Counted from the first letter of the stretch, positions 7,746-14,412 are shown. The stretch is DNA of 36,103 bases from a virus (IMGVR_UViG_3300020165_000067:1-36103); one strand, 5' to 3'. The notes: generated from the letters alone by a model not told the origin. Numbers and translations: made by a program.

Positions 7746-7933
7746 TTATTATTATTTTGATCTAACAAGAACCTTAATGTTTTAGGGTAGGACAAATTTA
7801 ATGTTGCTGCTAATGTTTTAAACCTAAGTGCCGTTTGCTCATCGGTAAGCATTGAAAGGGTAATTCTTACCTCGTCAATCCTCGGTCTTCCCGCTCCTTT
7901 TCTAACACCTCCGTGCTTTTTTTCAATCTTCAT
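7742..7933 (-). CDS. Small DNA-binding protein, ribbon-helix-helix-like
   Basis: A 63-residue basic protein. It begins MKIEKKHGGVRKGAGRPRIDE, where GAGRPR is an AT-hook-like motif common at the N-terminus of phage DNA-binding proteins. The rest (VRITLSMLTDEQTALRFKTL and a helix ending in LRFLLDQ) fits a strand followed by two helices, as in ribbon-helix-helix repressors. Its stop overlaps the start of the ParB-like gene (ATGA). It may regulate the modification operon that it leads. Confidence 0.6.
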   Translation of the reverse strand: MKIEKKHGGVRKGAGRPRIDEVRITLSMLTDEQTALRFKTLAATLNLSYPKTLRFLLDQNNNK

Positions 7934-8240
7934 TTTTTGATAGTAGTTTATTATTGTATTCTTCTATTTTGATTTGTTGCATGGCGATTGCTTTTTCTTT
8001 GTCGAACTCTACCATTCTGCCAGCGTAAATTAGTTTGCCGTCAATTAAGGCATGAATCATAAATTTATTATGCCCACTATGATAATGACACCCTTTGACT
8101 CCTGTCTTGTTTTGAGTATTCTTTATTGCTCTGTTTCTCTTTTTCGGTTGCTTCGCCATTAATTTTTCTGTAGCAGATTTTAATGCAGCGAGTTCCCTTG
8201 GTTGCCAATCGTTAAAAATACCGTTTTTTTCTAAGTCCAT
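7923..8240 (-). CDS. AP2-like DNA-binding domain protein
   Basis: A 105-residue basic protein. Its second half (TGVKGCHYHSGHNKFMIHAL, then DGKLIYAGRMVEFDKEKAIA and a helix) has the three-strand and one-helix pattern of an AP2 domain. In phages this domain usually sits behind an HNH nuclease; here only a helical, lysine-rich linker (KQPKKRNRAIKNTQNK) precedes it and no HNH motif is visible. It may be a remnant of a homing endonuclease or a small regulator. It overlaps the next gene by eleven bases. Confidence 0.6.
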   Translation of the reverse strand: MDLEKNGIFNDWQPRELAALKSATEKLMAKQPKKRNRAIKNTQNKTGVKGCHYHSGHNKFMIHALIDGKLIYAGRMVEFDKEKAIAMQQIKIEEYNNKLLSKNED

Positions 8241-8293
8241 ATGGTGCTTACTTTGTCTTGTAATTTGAAGCAGTCAAATATTAAATGCTTGTT

Positions 8294-8725
8294 TTATTCA
8301 AGAATTCCATTGTCTGACCATTTTGTGAGTTTTTTATCATTAATGGGATCAAATAAATGGTAGCCAATCGCCTCGTATACTGTTTCCTCGCCTGTGCCTG
8401 CCTCGTATGAGTTCCCGTAGGCACTTGGTTGGTATATAGACCCCAAAGCACACAAGGCAGCGTAGGTGTCGCTATACTGCCCTCCATGCAATTCTTCGAG
8501 TGCGTAATATGCTCCCACAATCAAATCTCCCATTGTAAACCCGTAATCTTCACCCAAATACCATTCTCGCTCAGTGATTTTATTTTGTTGTATTGAATAA
8601 CAAAGCGCAATCAATTCCCACATGAGATGAATTTCTTGACCTTTTTTTTCGAATACTTCTGACCCTTGGATCTTCCAAAATATTTTCTCATGCTCGCTTC
8701 TTTCCGCATCGGTTTTTCTTTTCAT
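8294..8725 (-). CDS. Unknown phage protein, 143 residues
   Basis: I do not recognise this protein. The N-terminus is charged and helical (MKRKTDAERSEHEKIFWKI). A region with several Tyr, Trp and Gly follows (WYLGEDYGFTMGDLIVGAYYALEELHGGQYSDTY is split here: WYLGEDYGF, then a helix rich in Ala and Leu). There is no signal peptide and no cysteine motif. It lies six bases after a 69-residue gene in the accessory region, just before the modification block. Two unrelated frames overlap it on the same strand, but this is the longest and has the expected spacing. Confidence 0.6.
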   Translation of the reverse strand: MKRKTDAERSEHEKIFWKIQGSEVFEKKGQEIHLMWELIALCYSIQQNKITEREWYLGEDYGFTMGDLIVGAYYALEELHGGQYSDTYAALCALGSIYQPSAYGNSYEAGTGEETVYEAIGYHLFDPINDKKLTKWSDNGILE

Positions 8726-8731
8726 CGTTTT

Positions 8732-8941
8732 TTAGTTTTGAATTATTGTGACCTTCCGCATCTGTGAATAGCGAATTGATACAGCAACGCCCTTCATGTC
8801 TGACTTGTTTGCTGGTTTGCCGTCATACGGATGCCCATACTGAGCAATCAAAAAATCCTTCCCAGAATTCCAATCGGCTAAGATTGCTTTTACGCTTTTG
8901 TAATCTCTCCCGTAAGCGGGAGTTAATGTAATTTGAGCCAT
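8732..8941 (-). CDS. Unknown small protein, 69 residues
   Basis: Not recognised. It starts MAQITLTPAYGRDYKS and contains FLIAQYGHPYDGKPANKSD and a basic C-terminal strand (IRYSQMRKVTIIQN). The alternation of short strands and one helix suggests a compact alpha/beta fold. The motif around YDGKPANKSDMKG recalls small phage proteins of unknown role. It is spaced six bases from each neighbour. Confidence 0.6.
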   Translation of the reverse strand: MAQITLTPAYGRDYKSVKAILADWNSGKDFLIAQYGHPYDGKPANKSDMKGVAVSIRYSQMRKVTIIQN

Positions 8942-8947
8942 GATTTC

Positions 8948-9148
8948 TTAATGTTGAATGCTTGCAATTGCTGAAGAATCGTCTTCTGCTATCAATTCCC
9001 ATTGCTGACGAGCAACCGAATGAAACAAAATCCTTGCGCTTCTTTTTCCTAATATCTCGAACCATGTTCCATTATCTTCCATGACTTTCCATTGCCCCCA
9101 TTCTGGATGAACTTTGGATTTAATATAACTGCCTTTTTTAATTTCCAT
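8948..9148 (-). CDS. Unknown small protein, 66 residues
   Basis: Not recognised. The first 50 residues form several short strands (GSYIKSKVHPEWGQWKVMED, then TWFEILGKRSARILF), possibly an SH3-like barrel. The ATG is preceded by AACACTACTAAAAAA, a version of the CACTACTAC start leader seen across this early region, which supports this start. Confidence 0.6.
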   Translation of the reverse strand: MEIKKGSYIKSKVHPEWGQWKVMEDNGTWFEILGKRSARILFHSVARQQWELIAEDDSSAIASIQH

Positions 9149-9171
9149 TTTTTTAGTAGTGTTAGTATTTT

Positions 9172-9309
9172 TTAATATCCACCGAGTAACTCGATTTTTA
9201 ACTCATTATGATGCCCTACAAATTTAACTCCGTATTTGGTTAATTCATAAATGCCTTCATAAAAATCTGCTGCGCTTGTGTAAATAATCACGTTGTTATT
9301 GCTTGTCAT
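9172..9309 (-). CDS. Unknown small protein, 45 residues
   Basis: A short open frame starting MTSNNNVIIYTSAADFYEGI and ending ELLGGY. It has a coding-like composition, fills what would otherwise be a gap of 185 bases, and is spaced 23 bases from the next gene. The leader contains AACACTAAAACAAACG before the ATG, a weaker form of the early start leader. No function can be assigned. Confidence 0.6.
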   Translation of the reverse strand: MTSNNNVIIYTSAADFYEGIYELTKYGVKFVGHHNELKIELLGGY

Positions 9310-9333
9310 TTTTTCGTTTGTTTTAGTGTTTTT

Positions 9334-9498
9334 TTAGTCTTCTTTGTAGTATCTGTAATATGATACAAAGTATTTTACTGATCTGTCTTTTTTCTGGTAT
9401 AGAGATCTCATCGCCTCCGCTGCATTTTTATCATAAGTCCAAAATACAGTTTCGCATTTATCGTCCCATCTTTTATTTAGATATATTTTAAGTTTCAT
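9334..9498 (-). CDS. Unknown small protein, 54 residues
   Basis: A basic, tyrosine-rich protein (MKLKIYLNKRWDDKCETV, ending YYRYYKED). I place the start at 9498. An earlier ATG at 9546 would translate a CCAACC repeat tract into an artificial Asn-Gln-Pro stretch and overlap the upstream gene's stop. In the other modules the same tract is untranslated leader. AATAAAAAC lies directly before the chosen ATG. Confidence 0.6.
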   Translation of the reverse strand: MKLKIYLNKRWDDKCETVFWTYDKNAAEAMRSLYQKKDRSVKYFVSYYRYYKED

Positions 9499-9508
9499 GT
9501 TTTTATTT

Positions 9509-9536
9509 GGTTGGTTGGTTGGTTGCGGTTGGTTGG
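9509..9536 (-). repeat. CCAACC leader repeat tract
   Basis: On the plus strand this is GGTT repeated, interrupted once by GGTTGC, with seven GG pairs. In transcripts of the minus strand it becomes a CAACCAACC leader. The same kind of tract follows each of the four promoter modules, but here no promoter sits next to it. The G-rich strand is the template strand and could form a two-layer G-quadruplex. Confidence 0.7.
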
Positions 9537-9716
9537 TTAGATGCAATCTATTGTTTTCAGATCGCTACCCCAATATTTGTAATCTGATTTGATAGCATCC
9601 TCGTTGCTGTAGGGTTTGAAGTATGTCAATTTGGTTTTTTCCTTGTCTTCCCAGAAACAAAGTGTGGTTTCATGTTCGTCTTTTTCAATGCTTACATATT
9701 TGCTATTAATTGTCAT
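9537..9716 (-). CDS. Unknown small protein, 59 residues
   Basis: An open frame reading MTINSKYVSIEKDEHETT to DCI. It is charged, with aromatic residues (FWED, YFKPY, YKYWG), and looks like a small soluble alpha/beta protein. It is the first gene behind promoter module A (9750-9804), with a 33-base leader that contains the CCAACC tract. Module position and clean frame support it as real. Confidence 0.65.
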   Translation of the reverse strand: MTINSKYVSIEKDEHETTLCFWEDKEKTKLTYFKPYSNEDAIKSDYKYWGSDLKTIDCI

Positions 9717-9728
9717 GATGTCGTGTTT

Positions 9729-9804
9729 GGTTGGTTGGTTGCGGTTGTTCCCGCTGATGGTTAAAACATAGCGATAACTTGAATTAATGCAACAAGATAA
9801 TCAT
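9729..9804 (-). promoter_or_regulatory. Early promoter module A with CCAACC leader
   Basis: Read on the minus strand: TGATTATC, TTGTTGCAT (9795-9787), 16 bases, TATGTTTT (9770-9763), 3 bases, CATCAGCGGG (9759-9750), then the CCAACC leader (9747-9729) and the start at 9716. The TTG and TAnnTTT boxes match the Bacteroidota sigma-70 type promoter. Three other copies have identical spacing (modules B, C, D). Transcription would begin near CATCAGCGGG. Confidence 0.75.
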
Positions 9805-9820
9805 CTTATTATGCAAGAAA

Positions 9821-9867
9821 CCCCGCAAACCTTTGATTTAACAAGGATTTGCGGGGCTGTTTTTTTT
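9821..9867. terminator. GC-rich hairpin with T-run, upstream of module A
   Basis: Stem CCCCGCAAA (9821-9829) pairs with TTTGCGGGG (9848-9856), with a further CCTT/AAGG pairing inside. Eight Ts follow on the plus strand (9860-9867); on the minus strand the stem is followed by TTTCTTG. It lies after the stop of the gene at 9944. It looks bidirectional, with the better U-tract facing plus-strand transcription. Confidence 0.65.
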
Positions 9868-9943
9868 CATCTACTACAATGAATGAACTGCTTTTAAGGT
9901 CAAATGACCTGCTTTGCGGTGATTGTTGCACCCATTCCCCGCA

Positions 9944-10216
9944 TCACTTCAAAATGCTTTCTATTTTCTCTCTTCCCGATTCGGTTATCTTAACCCTTAC
10001 AAGTCTCCTGTCTTCAAATGCATTGTAATTTGCGGATCTTGTCCTCAATGCAAATCTTTTCATTTCTAACACATCTATTGCATTTGTTAGATTTACTCTG
10101 CTCATAAAATCAGTGGTTAACTCCTTCATGGTTTGAGAATCGTTTTCAATTAATTGCTCCAAGATATAAATTTGCCTTGGGTTTAATCCGCATGTTATTA
10201 CTTTTTCTATTTTCAT
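9944..10216 (-). CDS. Winged-helix (MarR-like) regulator
   Basis: A 90-residue protein with a winged-helix pattern: helix NPRQIYILEQLIE, then SQTMKELTTDF as helix 2, VNLTNAIDVLEMKRFALRTR as the recognition helix running into the wing, and RRLVRVKITESGREKIESIL as the wing strand and last helix. This is the layout of MarR-like single-domain regulators. It likely binds DNA as a dimer. It is the last gene before the terminator at 9821-9867. Its start overlaps the stop of a 35-residue membrane protein. Confidence 0.7.
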   Translation of the reverse strand: MKIEKVITCGLNPRQIYILEQLIENDSQTMKELTTDFMSRVNLTNAIDVLEMKRFALRTRSANYNAFEDRRLVRVKITESGREKIESILK

Positions 10217-10320
10217 TGTTTTATTATTTCAATGGCTAAAACTCCCATAGCAAAACCCATTATCGAAAAAATCAAAATGATTGCCACGGTTTCTAACAAG
10301 AATCTATTAATCTCTTTCAT
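10213..10320 (-). CDS. Mini membrane protein, 35 residues
   Basis: This short frame begins MKEINRFLLETVAII and carries one hydrophobic helix of about 20 residues (AIILIFSIMGFAMGVLA) followed by IEIIKQ. Its ATG overlaps the stop of the upstream gene (TAATG) and its stop overlaps the start of the downstream gene (ATGA). Tight coupling on both sides supports it as real. The role is unknown; a small inner-membrane effector is possible. Confidence 0.6.
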   Translation of the reverse strand: MKEINRFLLETVAIILIFSIMGFAMGVLAIEIIKQ

Positions 10321-10712
10321 TAATCTACTTCTGGATTTGCCCACTGCATTGCTTCCGCAGAATCTTCTTGCTGCCGTGCTTTTATTTCAAACTCGACTTC
10401 TTTCTCCATGTCTTGCTTGAAAGAAACCATGTCGGCAATACTCAAGCCGTTCTGCTTTGCATACTGCAAATCTGATTCTGTTAATGATTTTCTTGCGTAA
10501 TGATTCTTAAGGAGCAAATTAACGTCCTTGTCTGCTTTCTCTAATATTTTTATTTGATTGTTTAATTTTTCTTTTAATTCTTTTAGCGTATAAAGATCAT
10601 CTTCTAAATAATAAGCAACGTGAGATAATGTGCTCGCTGTTGATACGCAAACACCTTGCAAGTGTCCCGAGCAAATAACGTATGGGTAAGCATATTCTTT
10701 TTCTGTGTCCAT
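10320..10712 (-). CDS. Unknown coiled-coil protein, 130 residues
   Basis: Not recognised. The first 35 residues (MDTEKEYAYPYVICSGHLQG) look like a small folded head. Residues 36-105 are strongly helical with heptad-like Leu spacing (LYTLKELKEKLNNQIKIL), suggesting a coiled coil. The tail is acidic. It is separated by two bases from the preceding gene. Confidence 0.6.
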   Translation of the reverse strand: MDTEKEYAYPYVICSGHLQGVCVSTASTLSHVAYYLEDDLYTLKELKEKLNNQIKILEKADKDVNLLLKNHYARKSLTESDLQYAKQNGLSIADMVSFKQDMEKEVEFEIKARQQEDSAEAMQWANPEVD

Positions 10713-10714
10713 TT

Positions 10715-11188
10715 CTATGCTCTCCTTGGTTTTTTTGTTTCGACAAACTCAACGTCATGCATGAAGCGGTCTAAATACCTCGCCTTTACCTCAAGCACTT
10801 TTGCCTTCACCATGTTTGTAGGGGTTGAAGAACTCCGTGAACCGTGTTGAGCGCCCATGAGAACGTCTTTTTGCAATTGATTGACAAGCTGAAGCATTGA
10901 GGGCGTGTCTCCCGTTTCTTCAATTGAACGCTTCGCCCATGCTAGGAACTTGATTGCTACGTCTAAATGCGCTGCCTTTTCGAATATTGCCTCTGACCAT
11001 TCAAGTTCATGCAAGGGGTCTACCGCATTGTTAAGATCTCCGCATCTGCCGAACTCTTGCTCTTGATAGGCAAGGGTAGTGAAGAAAGAATCCTGTTTCC
11101 TATTTTTGCCCGTGCTTGGCTTATGGTTTTTAAGATACCATTGCGAAAGTTCCACATGGAACTCGACTGCTGATTTTTGCTTTTTCAT
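10715..11188 (-). CDS. Unknown protein, 157 residues
   Basis: Not recognised. It is largely helical, with several Trp and charged residues (ELEWSEAIFEKAAHLDVAIK), then a Ser/Thr-rich basic linker (GSRSSSTPTN) and a second helix. The C-terminus is basic (KKPRRA). The ATG carries the leader AAAAACACTACAAAC, and a GC-rich hairpin sits 30 bases upstream at 11218-11243. Confidence 0.6.
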   Translation of the reverse strand: MKKQKSAVEFHVELSQWYLKNHKPSTGKNRKQDSFFTTLAYQEQEFGRCGDLNNAVDPLHELEWSEAIFEKAAHLDVAIKFLAWAKRSIEETGDTPSMLQLVNQLQKDVLMGAQHGSRSSSTPTNMVKAKVLEVKARYLDRFMHDVEFVETKKPRRA

Positions 11189-11217
11189 GTTTGTAGTGTT
11201 TTTATTTTTTGGTTAAT

Positions 11218-11243
11218 GCCCCCCTATAACGTTATAAGGGGGC
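11218..11243 (-). other. Leader hairpin (CCCCC/GGGGG type) before the 11188 gene
   Basis: An almost perfect palindrome: GCCCCC, a single extra C, then TATAACGTTATA and GGGGGC. On the minus strand it is followed not by a U-run but by ATTAACCAAAAAATAAA and the start leader. Three other early genes have a similar hairpin at the same place, so it looks like an mRNA element (stability, processing or attenuation) rather than a standard terminator. Confidence 0.65.
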
Positions 11244-11255
11244 TGAAATTGTTTA

Positions 11256-11768
11256 TTAAATGTCTGCGTTCAATTCGGCTTCCCATGCTGTAGCAAATGC
11301 CATTACCTCGGCAGGGACTCGCTTCATGGATGCGGGGGCTATGTCCTCGTCATAACATTGCACTACGGGGTTTGCCCCGCAATCCTCACAATAGTAAAAT
11401 GAACTGCCGTAGTTGCCACAAGGGGACTCGATGGTTAAATCATAATCTCCAGCTAACAAGCGCTCCGCTTCAATGTCCCAGCCATTTACTTGCTGAATCA
11501 TTGTATCAAATTTCTCGTATTCTTGAAGTTTGCAATTATCAATTAGGATTGCGTGGAACGGGTTGCAATGCTTGTGTGCTAAATTCCGCAAATCCGTTTG
11601 AACGTAGCCATGTTCTTTTTGGAACTGGATGTTTAATCTGGCGATTGCGCTTGCTTCGTCATCACGCATCCAATTTGCAAGTAGGAGATAATTTTCTGCA
11701 TGTGCATTTTCGCTTTCATTCTTTTTGTAACGATTGAGAACGGATTGATTGATTTCTTTGCTGGTCAT
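11256..11768 (-). CDS. Unknown protein with cysteine pair motif, 170 residues
   Basis: Not recognised. The N-terminal half is helical (MTSKEINQSVLNRYKKN, then LLLANWMRDDEASAIARLN). The C-terminal half contains YYCEDCGANPVVQC, a possible zinc ribbon. It is the first gene behind promoter module B, and its ATG directly follows the leader AAACACTACTACA. It is probably an early protein. Confidence 0.6.
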   Translation of the reverse strand: MTSKEINQSVLNRYKKNESENAHAENYLLLANWMRDDEASAIARLNIQFQKEHGYVQTDLRNLAHKHCNPFHAILIDNCKLQEYEKFDTMIQQVNGWDIEAERLLAGDYDLTIESPCGNYGSSFYYCEDCGANPVVQCYDEDIAPASMKRVPAEVMAFATAWEAELNADI

Positions 11769-11781
11769 TGTAGTAGTGTTT

Positions 11782-11860
11782 GGTTGGTTGGTTGGTTGCG
11801 GTGCTTCCCGCTGATGATTGAAATATGACCTTTATTTGATTTAATGCAACAAGATAATCA
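11782..11860 (-). promoter_or_regulatory. Early promoter module B with CCAACC leader
   Basis: Minus-strand order: TGATTATC, TTGTTGCAT (11852-11844), 16 bases, CATATTTC (11827-11820), 3 bases, CATCAGCGGG (11816-11807), CCAACC tract (11801-11782), start at 11768. The -7 box has C in place of the first T. The upstream side shares AATAAAGGATT with module C. A T8 run (11907-11914, plus strand) lies further upstream beside the stop of the next gene, but I see only a weak stem there. Confidence 0.75.
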
Positions 11861-11921
11861 TGTTGTTGTAGCCAATCCTTTATTCTATATGGGTTTGCGA
11901 AGGCTCTTTTTTTTGATTGAA

Positions 11922-12332
11922 TCAAATTTTTTTGATTAAATCCGCAACTTTTCGCCATTCTTCGGGGGTTGCAGTGATATTATACAGATCCCAAAAAGCC
12001 CCAACGGCTTTATTTATTCTTTCTTTCTTTGTGTTAGTTTCTGGTTTTATATTCTTTGGGAGATTATCTGTTAGATCCCATTCAATGACTGTGTTACCTG
12101 TTTCTCTGCAAGGTCTAACACCTCTCTCGTAAACAACTCCACATTCTGCCAATTCAGAAATTCTTTTCATGCAATCCCTCCCCCCGTCATGGTAGGGCAT
12201 TGCTTTTTGCAATTCACTAGCAGTGCAAGGAACAATATCCATTAAATATTCCATAGCTTGCAGTCTTCTTTTTGAGAGCAATTTGCTTTCTTTTATTTTA
12301 ACGTAGCAATCTATTGATGTTTGTCTTGCCAT
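11922..12332 (-). CDS. Winged-helix phage regulator
   Basis: A 136-residue protein. Residues about 22-85 form a winged helix: LLSKRRLQAMEYLMDIVPC as helix 1, TASELQKAM as helix 2, GGRDCMKRISELAECGVV as the recognition helix, and RGVRPCRETGNTVIEWDL as the wing. This pattern is common in phage proteins that change operon expression. The C-terminal helix (EEWRKVADLIKKI) may dimerise. It is the last gene before module B. Confidence 0.72.
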   Translation of the reverse strand: MARQTSIDCYVKIKESKLLSKRRLQAMEYLMDIVPCTASELQKAMPYHDGGRDCMKRISELAECGVVYERGVRPCRETGNTVIEWDLTDNLPKNIKPETNTKKERINKAVGAFWDLYNITATPEEWRKVADLIKKI

Positions 12333-12361
12333 TTTCTTTTGATGTTTTTAGTTATTTTGAT

Positions 12362-12535
12362 TTAACCTCTTAATTTTATTTCCACGATTTCCCCGTCTTC
12401 CGACTCGCTCACTCTTTGGGCAAAATTGCATGCTGCAAAAAAAGATCTAAAGGGCATGACATTCTCAAAAATTGATTTGTCAGTGTTTCCTTTAACTCCA
12501 ATTCTTATGTAGTAGTTTCTCATTGCGTATCTCAT
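12362..12535 (-). CDS. Unknown small protein, 57 residues
   Basis: An open frame with MRYAMRNYYIRIGVKGNTDK at the start and VEIKLRG at the end. The pattern is strand-helix-strand (FRSFFAACNFAQRV as the helix). The ATG is five bases after the upstream stop. A second ATG lies four codons in and could be the true start. Confidence 0.6.
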   Translation of the reverse strand: MRYAMRNYYIRIGVKGNTDKSIFENVMPFRSFFAACNFAQRVSESEDGEIVEIKLRG

Positions 12536-12539
12536 TCTG

Positions 12540-12815
12540 TTAGTCCTTTCGGGTTTTTACTGCCTCGTCAAATATTGCATCTAAGTTTGCTTCGAAAATT
12601 TCCCATGCTTCTTCTATCCTACTTGATACATCTTCTTTGAATTGCATTAAGATTGCCCCCCTTGTTATTTCTGGAATGTTACAACCAACCTCCAGCAAAA
12701 GCGTTTCAAAGCTCAAGGGCGTGATTAAATTCAAACTTCTTTCAAATGGGGATTTTAGATTGATGTTTTCCCAATCAATTCCCCCGCTTGAAATATCGGT
12801 TATTTTTTCGTTCAT
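12540..12815 (-). CDS. Unknown protein, 91 residues
   Basis: Not recognised. The start MNEKITDISSGGIDWENIN is acidic. A helical C-terminal half follows (VSSRIEEAWEIFEANLDAI). There are no cysteine or nucleotide-binding motifs. It lies three bases from the next upstream gene. Confidence 0.6.
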   Translation of the reverse strand: MNEKITDISSGGIDWENINLKSPFERSLNLITPLSFETLLLEVGCNIPEITRGAILMQFKEDVSSRIEEAWEIFEANLDAIFDEAVKTRKD

Positions 12816-12818
12816 TTT

Positions 12819-13001
12819 TTATTGTGGTAGGTATTGCAAACGATGAACAAAAAGAAGTATGTCTGCCTTGTTTGGATTGTGGTCTAATATGTAAATATTT
12901 AGCATGCTCGATAATGTGATGCCGTTATGCTCCATCCATGTTCTTACGTCTTGAATGTTGCCGTTTAAATAACTTTCTATTGCGTCTTCTATTAAATCCA
13001 T
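12819..13001 (-). CDS. Unknown small helical protein, 60 residues
   Basis: Not recognised. It is acidic at the N-terminus (MDLIEDAIESYLNGNIQDV) and helical throughout, with an aromatic and hydrophobic C-terminus (ILLFVHRLQYLPQ). It lies three bases from each neighbour, in a tight run of genes. Confidence 0.55.
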   Translation of the reverse strand: MDLIEDAIESYLNGNIQDVRTWMEHNGITLSSMLNIYILDHNPNKADILLFVHRLQYLPQ

Positions 13002-13004
13002 TGG

Positions 13005-13211
13005 TTAGTTCCTTTCATCGTTAAGTTGGTCAAAGTCACGCAATCCCGTTCTGCAATAAAGCACTGATTCTAAGGTTTCAATGTTGTAGCCATTAATTTT
13101 AGTAATAAGGATAAGTTCATCGCTGGTAGCAAATTCGCTCATTAATAATTCATCCCAAGCATTCTCAATTTCTGAGGATTCTTGGTTTACTGTTGGTGTT
13201 TGTTTTTTCAT
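13005..13211 (-). CDS. Unknown small acidic protein, 68 residues
   Basis: Not recognised. It begins MKKQTPTVNQESSEIENAWD and is acidic overall. Its ATG is directly preceded by AACACTACTACC, and a GCCCCC/GGGGGC hairpin lies 30 bases upstream (13241-13257), the signature layout for early genes here. Confidence 0.6.
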   Translation of the reverse strand: MKKQTPTVNQESSEIENAWDELLMSEFATSDELILITKINGYNIETLESVLYCRTGLRDFDQLNDERN

Positions 13212-13240
13212 GGTAGTAGTGTTTTTATTTTTTGGTTAAT

Positions 13241-13257
13241 GCCCCCTTGCTGGGGGC
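13241..13257 (-). other. Leader hairpin (GCCCCC/GGGGGC) before the 13211 gene
   Basis: Stem GCCCCC / GGGGGC with a five-base loop. On the minus strand it is followed by ATTAACCAAAAAATAAA and then the CACTACTAC leader. It has the same surroundings as the hairpins at 11218 and 14874, without a U-run. Confidence 0.65.
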
Positions 13258-13266
13258 TGAGATTGG

Positions 13267-13446
13267 TTATTTAGAATCTTGCGTGAAGTATTTCTTAAAG
13301 CGCTCGTTGTAAAGATCATGCTGGAGTGTCGATGCTGTATCGTAAGTATATGTCTTGCCGATTATCTCCTTTGCCTCTTTCCAGCACTCGCCATAGTTTA
13401 TGTGGAAGAATTCAGTTGATGTCATTTTTTTATCGTTTGGTTTCAT
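13267..13446 (-). CDS. Unknown small protein, 59 residues
   Basis: An open frame from ATG 13446 (MKPNDKKMTSTEFFHINYGE) to TAA 13267. It is rich in Lys, Tyr and Thr. The start overlaps the stop of the upstream gene (ATGA). The bases before the ATG read CCACTACTACC even though they also encode the C-terminal Pro-Leu-Leu-Pro of the neighbour. Keeping this leader inside a coding sequence is evidence that the start is real. Confidence 0.65.
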   Translation of the reverse strand: MKPNDKKMTSTEFFHINYGECWKEAKEIIGKTYTYDTASTLQHDLYNERFKKYFTQDSK

Positions 13447-13718
13447 GGTAGTAGTGGATTTTTGGTGAAAACACCGAAAATCTCTCCAATGTATTCAATG
13501 TTGGTATAGATGATGCAGCCGCTTTTAGACTCCTCAATCATCTCGTTAATTTCATGTTCCATGTCCTCAACCTCGTCAAGCTCGTTACCCTCGAACGTCC
13601 AGAGGTTTGAATGTTCCATTACCAGCATATTATCAACGGTTGAATTGTCCTCAATAATACCAGTCAAAAGTTGAATGTCTCTTACGTCTGATTCAATTGT
13701 GAGTTTGTATTTTTTCAT
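13443..13718 (-). CDS. Unknown acidic protein, 91 residues
   Basis: Not recognised. The pattern is strand-helix-strand: MKKYKLTIESDVRDIQLLTG, an acidic helix (ELDEVEDMEHEINEMIEE) and a strand (GCIIYTNIEYIGEIF). Its strong negative charge could mean a DNA mimic, but that is only a suggestion. The leader before the ATG is AACACTACTACAAAC. Confidence 0.6.
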   Translation of the reverse strand: MKKYKLTIESDVRDIQLLTGIIEDNSTVDNMLVMEHSNLWTFEGNELDEVEDMEHEINEMIEESKSGCIIYTNIEYIGEIFGVFTKNPLLP

Positions 13719-13756
13719 GTTTGTAGTAGTGTTGGTGTTGGTGGTTAAAGTTGCGG

Positions 13757-13891
13757 TTAGCTCAATCTTGCTCTGTCATTGATAAGGTCTTGGAGGTCGC
13801 CTCTAAGCATTTGCCGTGTGTCGCTGGAATCGGTCATTTGGATTTCCTCTTTGATTTGGCTAATGTGTAAGTTTATTTCTTCGATTGTCAT
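13757..13891 (-). CDS. Unknown small helical protein, 44 residues
   Basis: An open frame reading MTIEEINLHISQIKEEIQ to NDRARLS. It is entirely helical, with heptad-like spacing. It is the first gene behind promoter module C, and its ATG directly follows AAACACTACT. This position supports it as a real early protein. Confidence 0.62.
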   Translation of the reverse strand: MTIEEINLHISQIKEEIQMTDSSDTRQMLRGDLQDLINDRARLS

Positions 13892-13901
13892 AGTAGTGTT
13901 T

Positions 13902-13979
13902 GGTTTGGTTGCGGTTGCGGTTGCTCCCGCTGATGATCAAAAGGTAGCCATTGCTTGAATTAATGCAACAAGATAATCA
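13902..13979 (-). promoter_or_regulatory. Early promoter module C with CCAACC leader
   Basis: Minus-strand order: TGATTATC, TTGTTGCAT (13971-13963), 16 bases, TACCTTTT (13946-13939), 3 bases, CATCAGCGGG (13935-13926), then GCAACCGCAACCAAACC (to 13902) and the start at 13891. TACCTTTT is a clean TAnnTTT match. AATAAAGGATT lies just upstream, as in module B, and a T7 run (14025-14031, plus strand) precedes that. Confidence 0.78.
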
Positions 13980-14079
13980 TATGCATTTGCTAATCCTTTA
14001 TTTTATACGGCTTGGGGGAGGCTCTTTTTTTCACACGCTGCCCCCTCAACTTGTGAAATTTACACTTTCTTGCGGTTGG

Positions 14080-14394
14080 TTATAGGGCTAAGAGCGCCAT
14101 TGCTTCGCCATACACTTTCTTGTATTCATAAAAAGCAACGCCCTTAATGTTTATATATATGTAAACGGCTTGCTCCGCCGTGCTTACGTTAAAGTCAGCA
14201 CGGGTGGCTTCCGCTGTTCCCTTCTTTGTGTAGCGTTGCGCCCTCCACACCTTGAGCAATAATCTTATGCAATGACGTTTAACTAAATCGTTAGTGCCCT
14301 CAAGCGTATTACCTTTTGCCGTTTTTTCAGCATTTAAAATTGAGGCAAGATTGTTTGCAATTGTCCCCAGTTCGTATTCTTTTTCTGCGTTCAT
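14080..14394 (-). CDS. Unknown protein, 104 residues
   Basis: Not recognised. It starts MNAEKEYELGTIANNLASIL and is helical with basic clusters (VKRHCIRLLLKVWRAQRYTKK). The C-terminus is hydrophobic (EYKKVYGEAMALLAL). The start leader is AACACTACTAAA, and a GCCCTCC/GGAGGGC hairpin lies upstream at 14413-14430. Confidence 0.6.
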   Translation of the reverse strand: MNAEKEYELGTIANNLASILNAEKTAKGNTLEGTNDLVKRHCIRLLLKVWRAQRYTKKGTAEATRADFNVSTAEQAVYIYINIKGVAFYEYKKVYGEAMALLAL

Positions 14395-14412
14395 TTTAGT
14401 AGTGTTATGTTT

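Noticed and set aside
8281-8520. 79-residue minus-strand frame inside the 8294-8725 gene
   Set aside because: It overlaps a longer frame with better spacing and has a Cys/Thr/His-rich composition unlike neighbours.
8823-9065. 80-residue minus-strand frame across two small genes
   Set aside because: It overlaps both 8732-8941 and 8948-9148 in another frame and lacks a start leader.
9499-9546. Earlier start (ATG 9546) for the 54-residue gene
   Set aside because: It would translate the CCAACC repeat leader and overlap the stop of the upstream gene; the leader is untranslated in the other modules.
9879-10028. 49-residue plus-strand frame starting after CTACTACA behind the 9821 hairpin
   Set aside because: The CTACTAC match before its ATG is attractive, but the frame runs opposite the winged-helix gene, and no plus-strand promoter is visible. 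Composition is not convincing.
11716-11958. 80-residue minus-strand frame across promoter module B
   Set aside because: It would translate through the promoter and the CCAACC leader; the module is conserved in four places as non-coding DNA.
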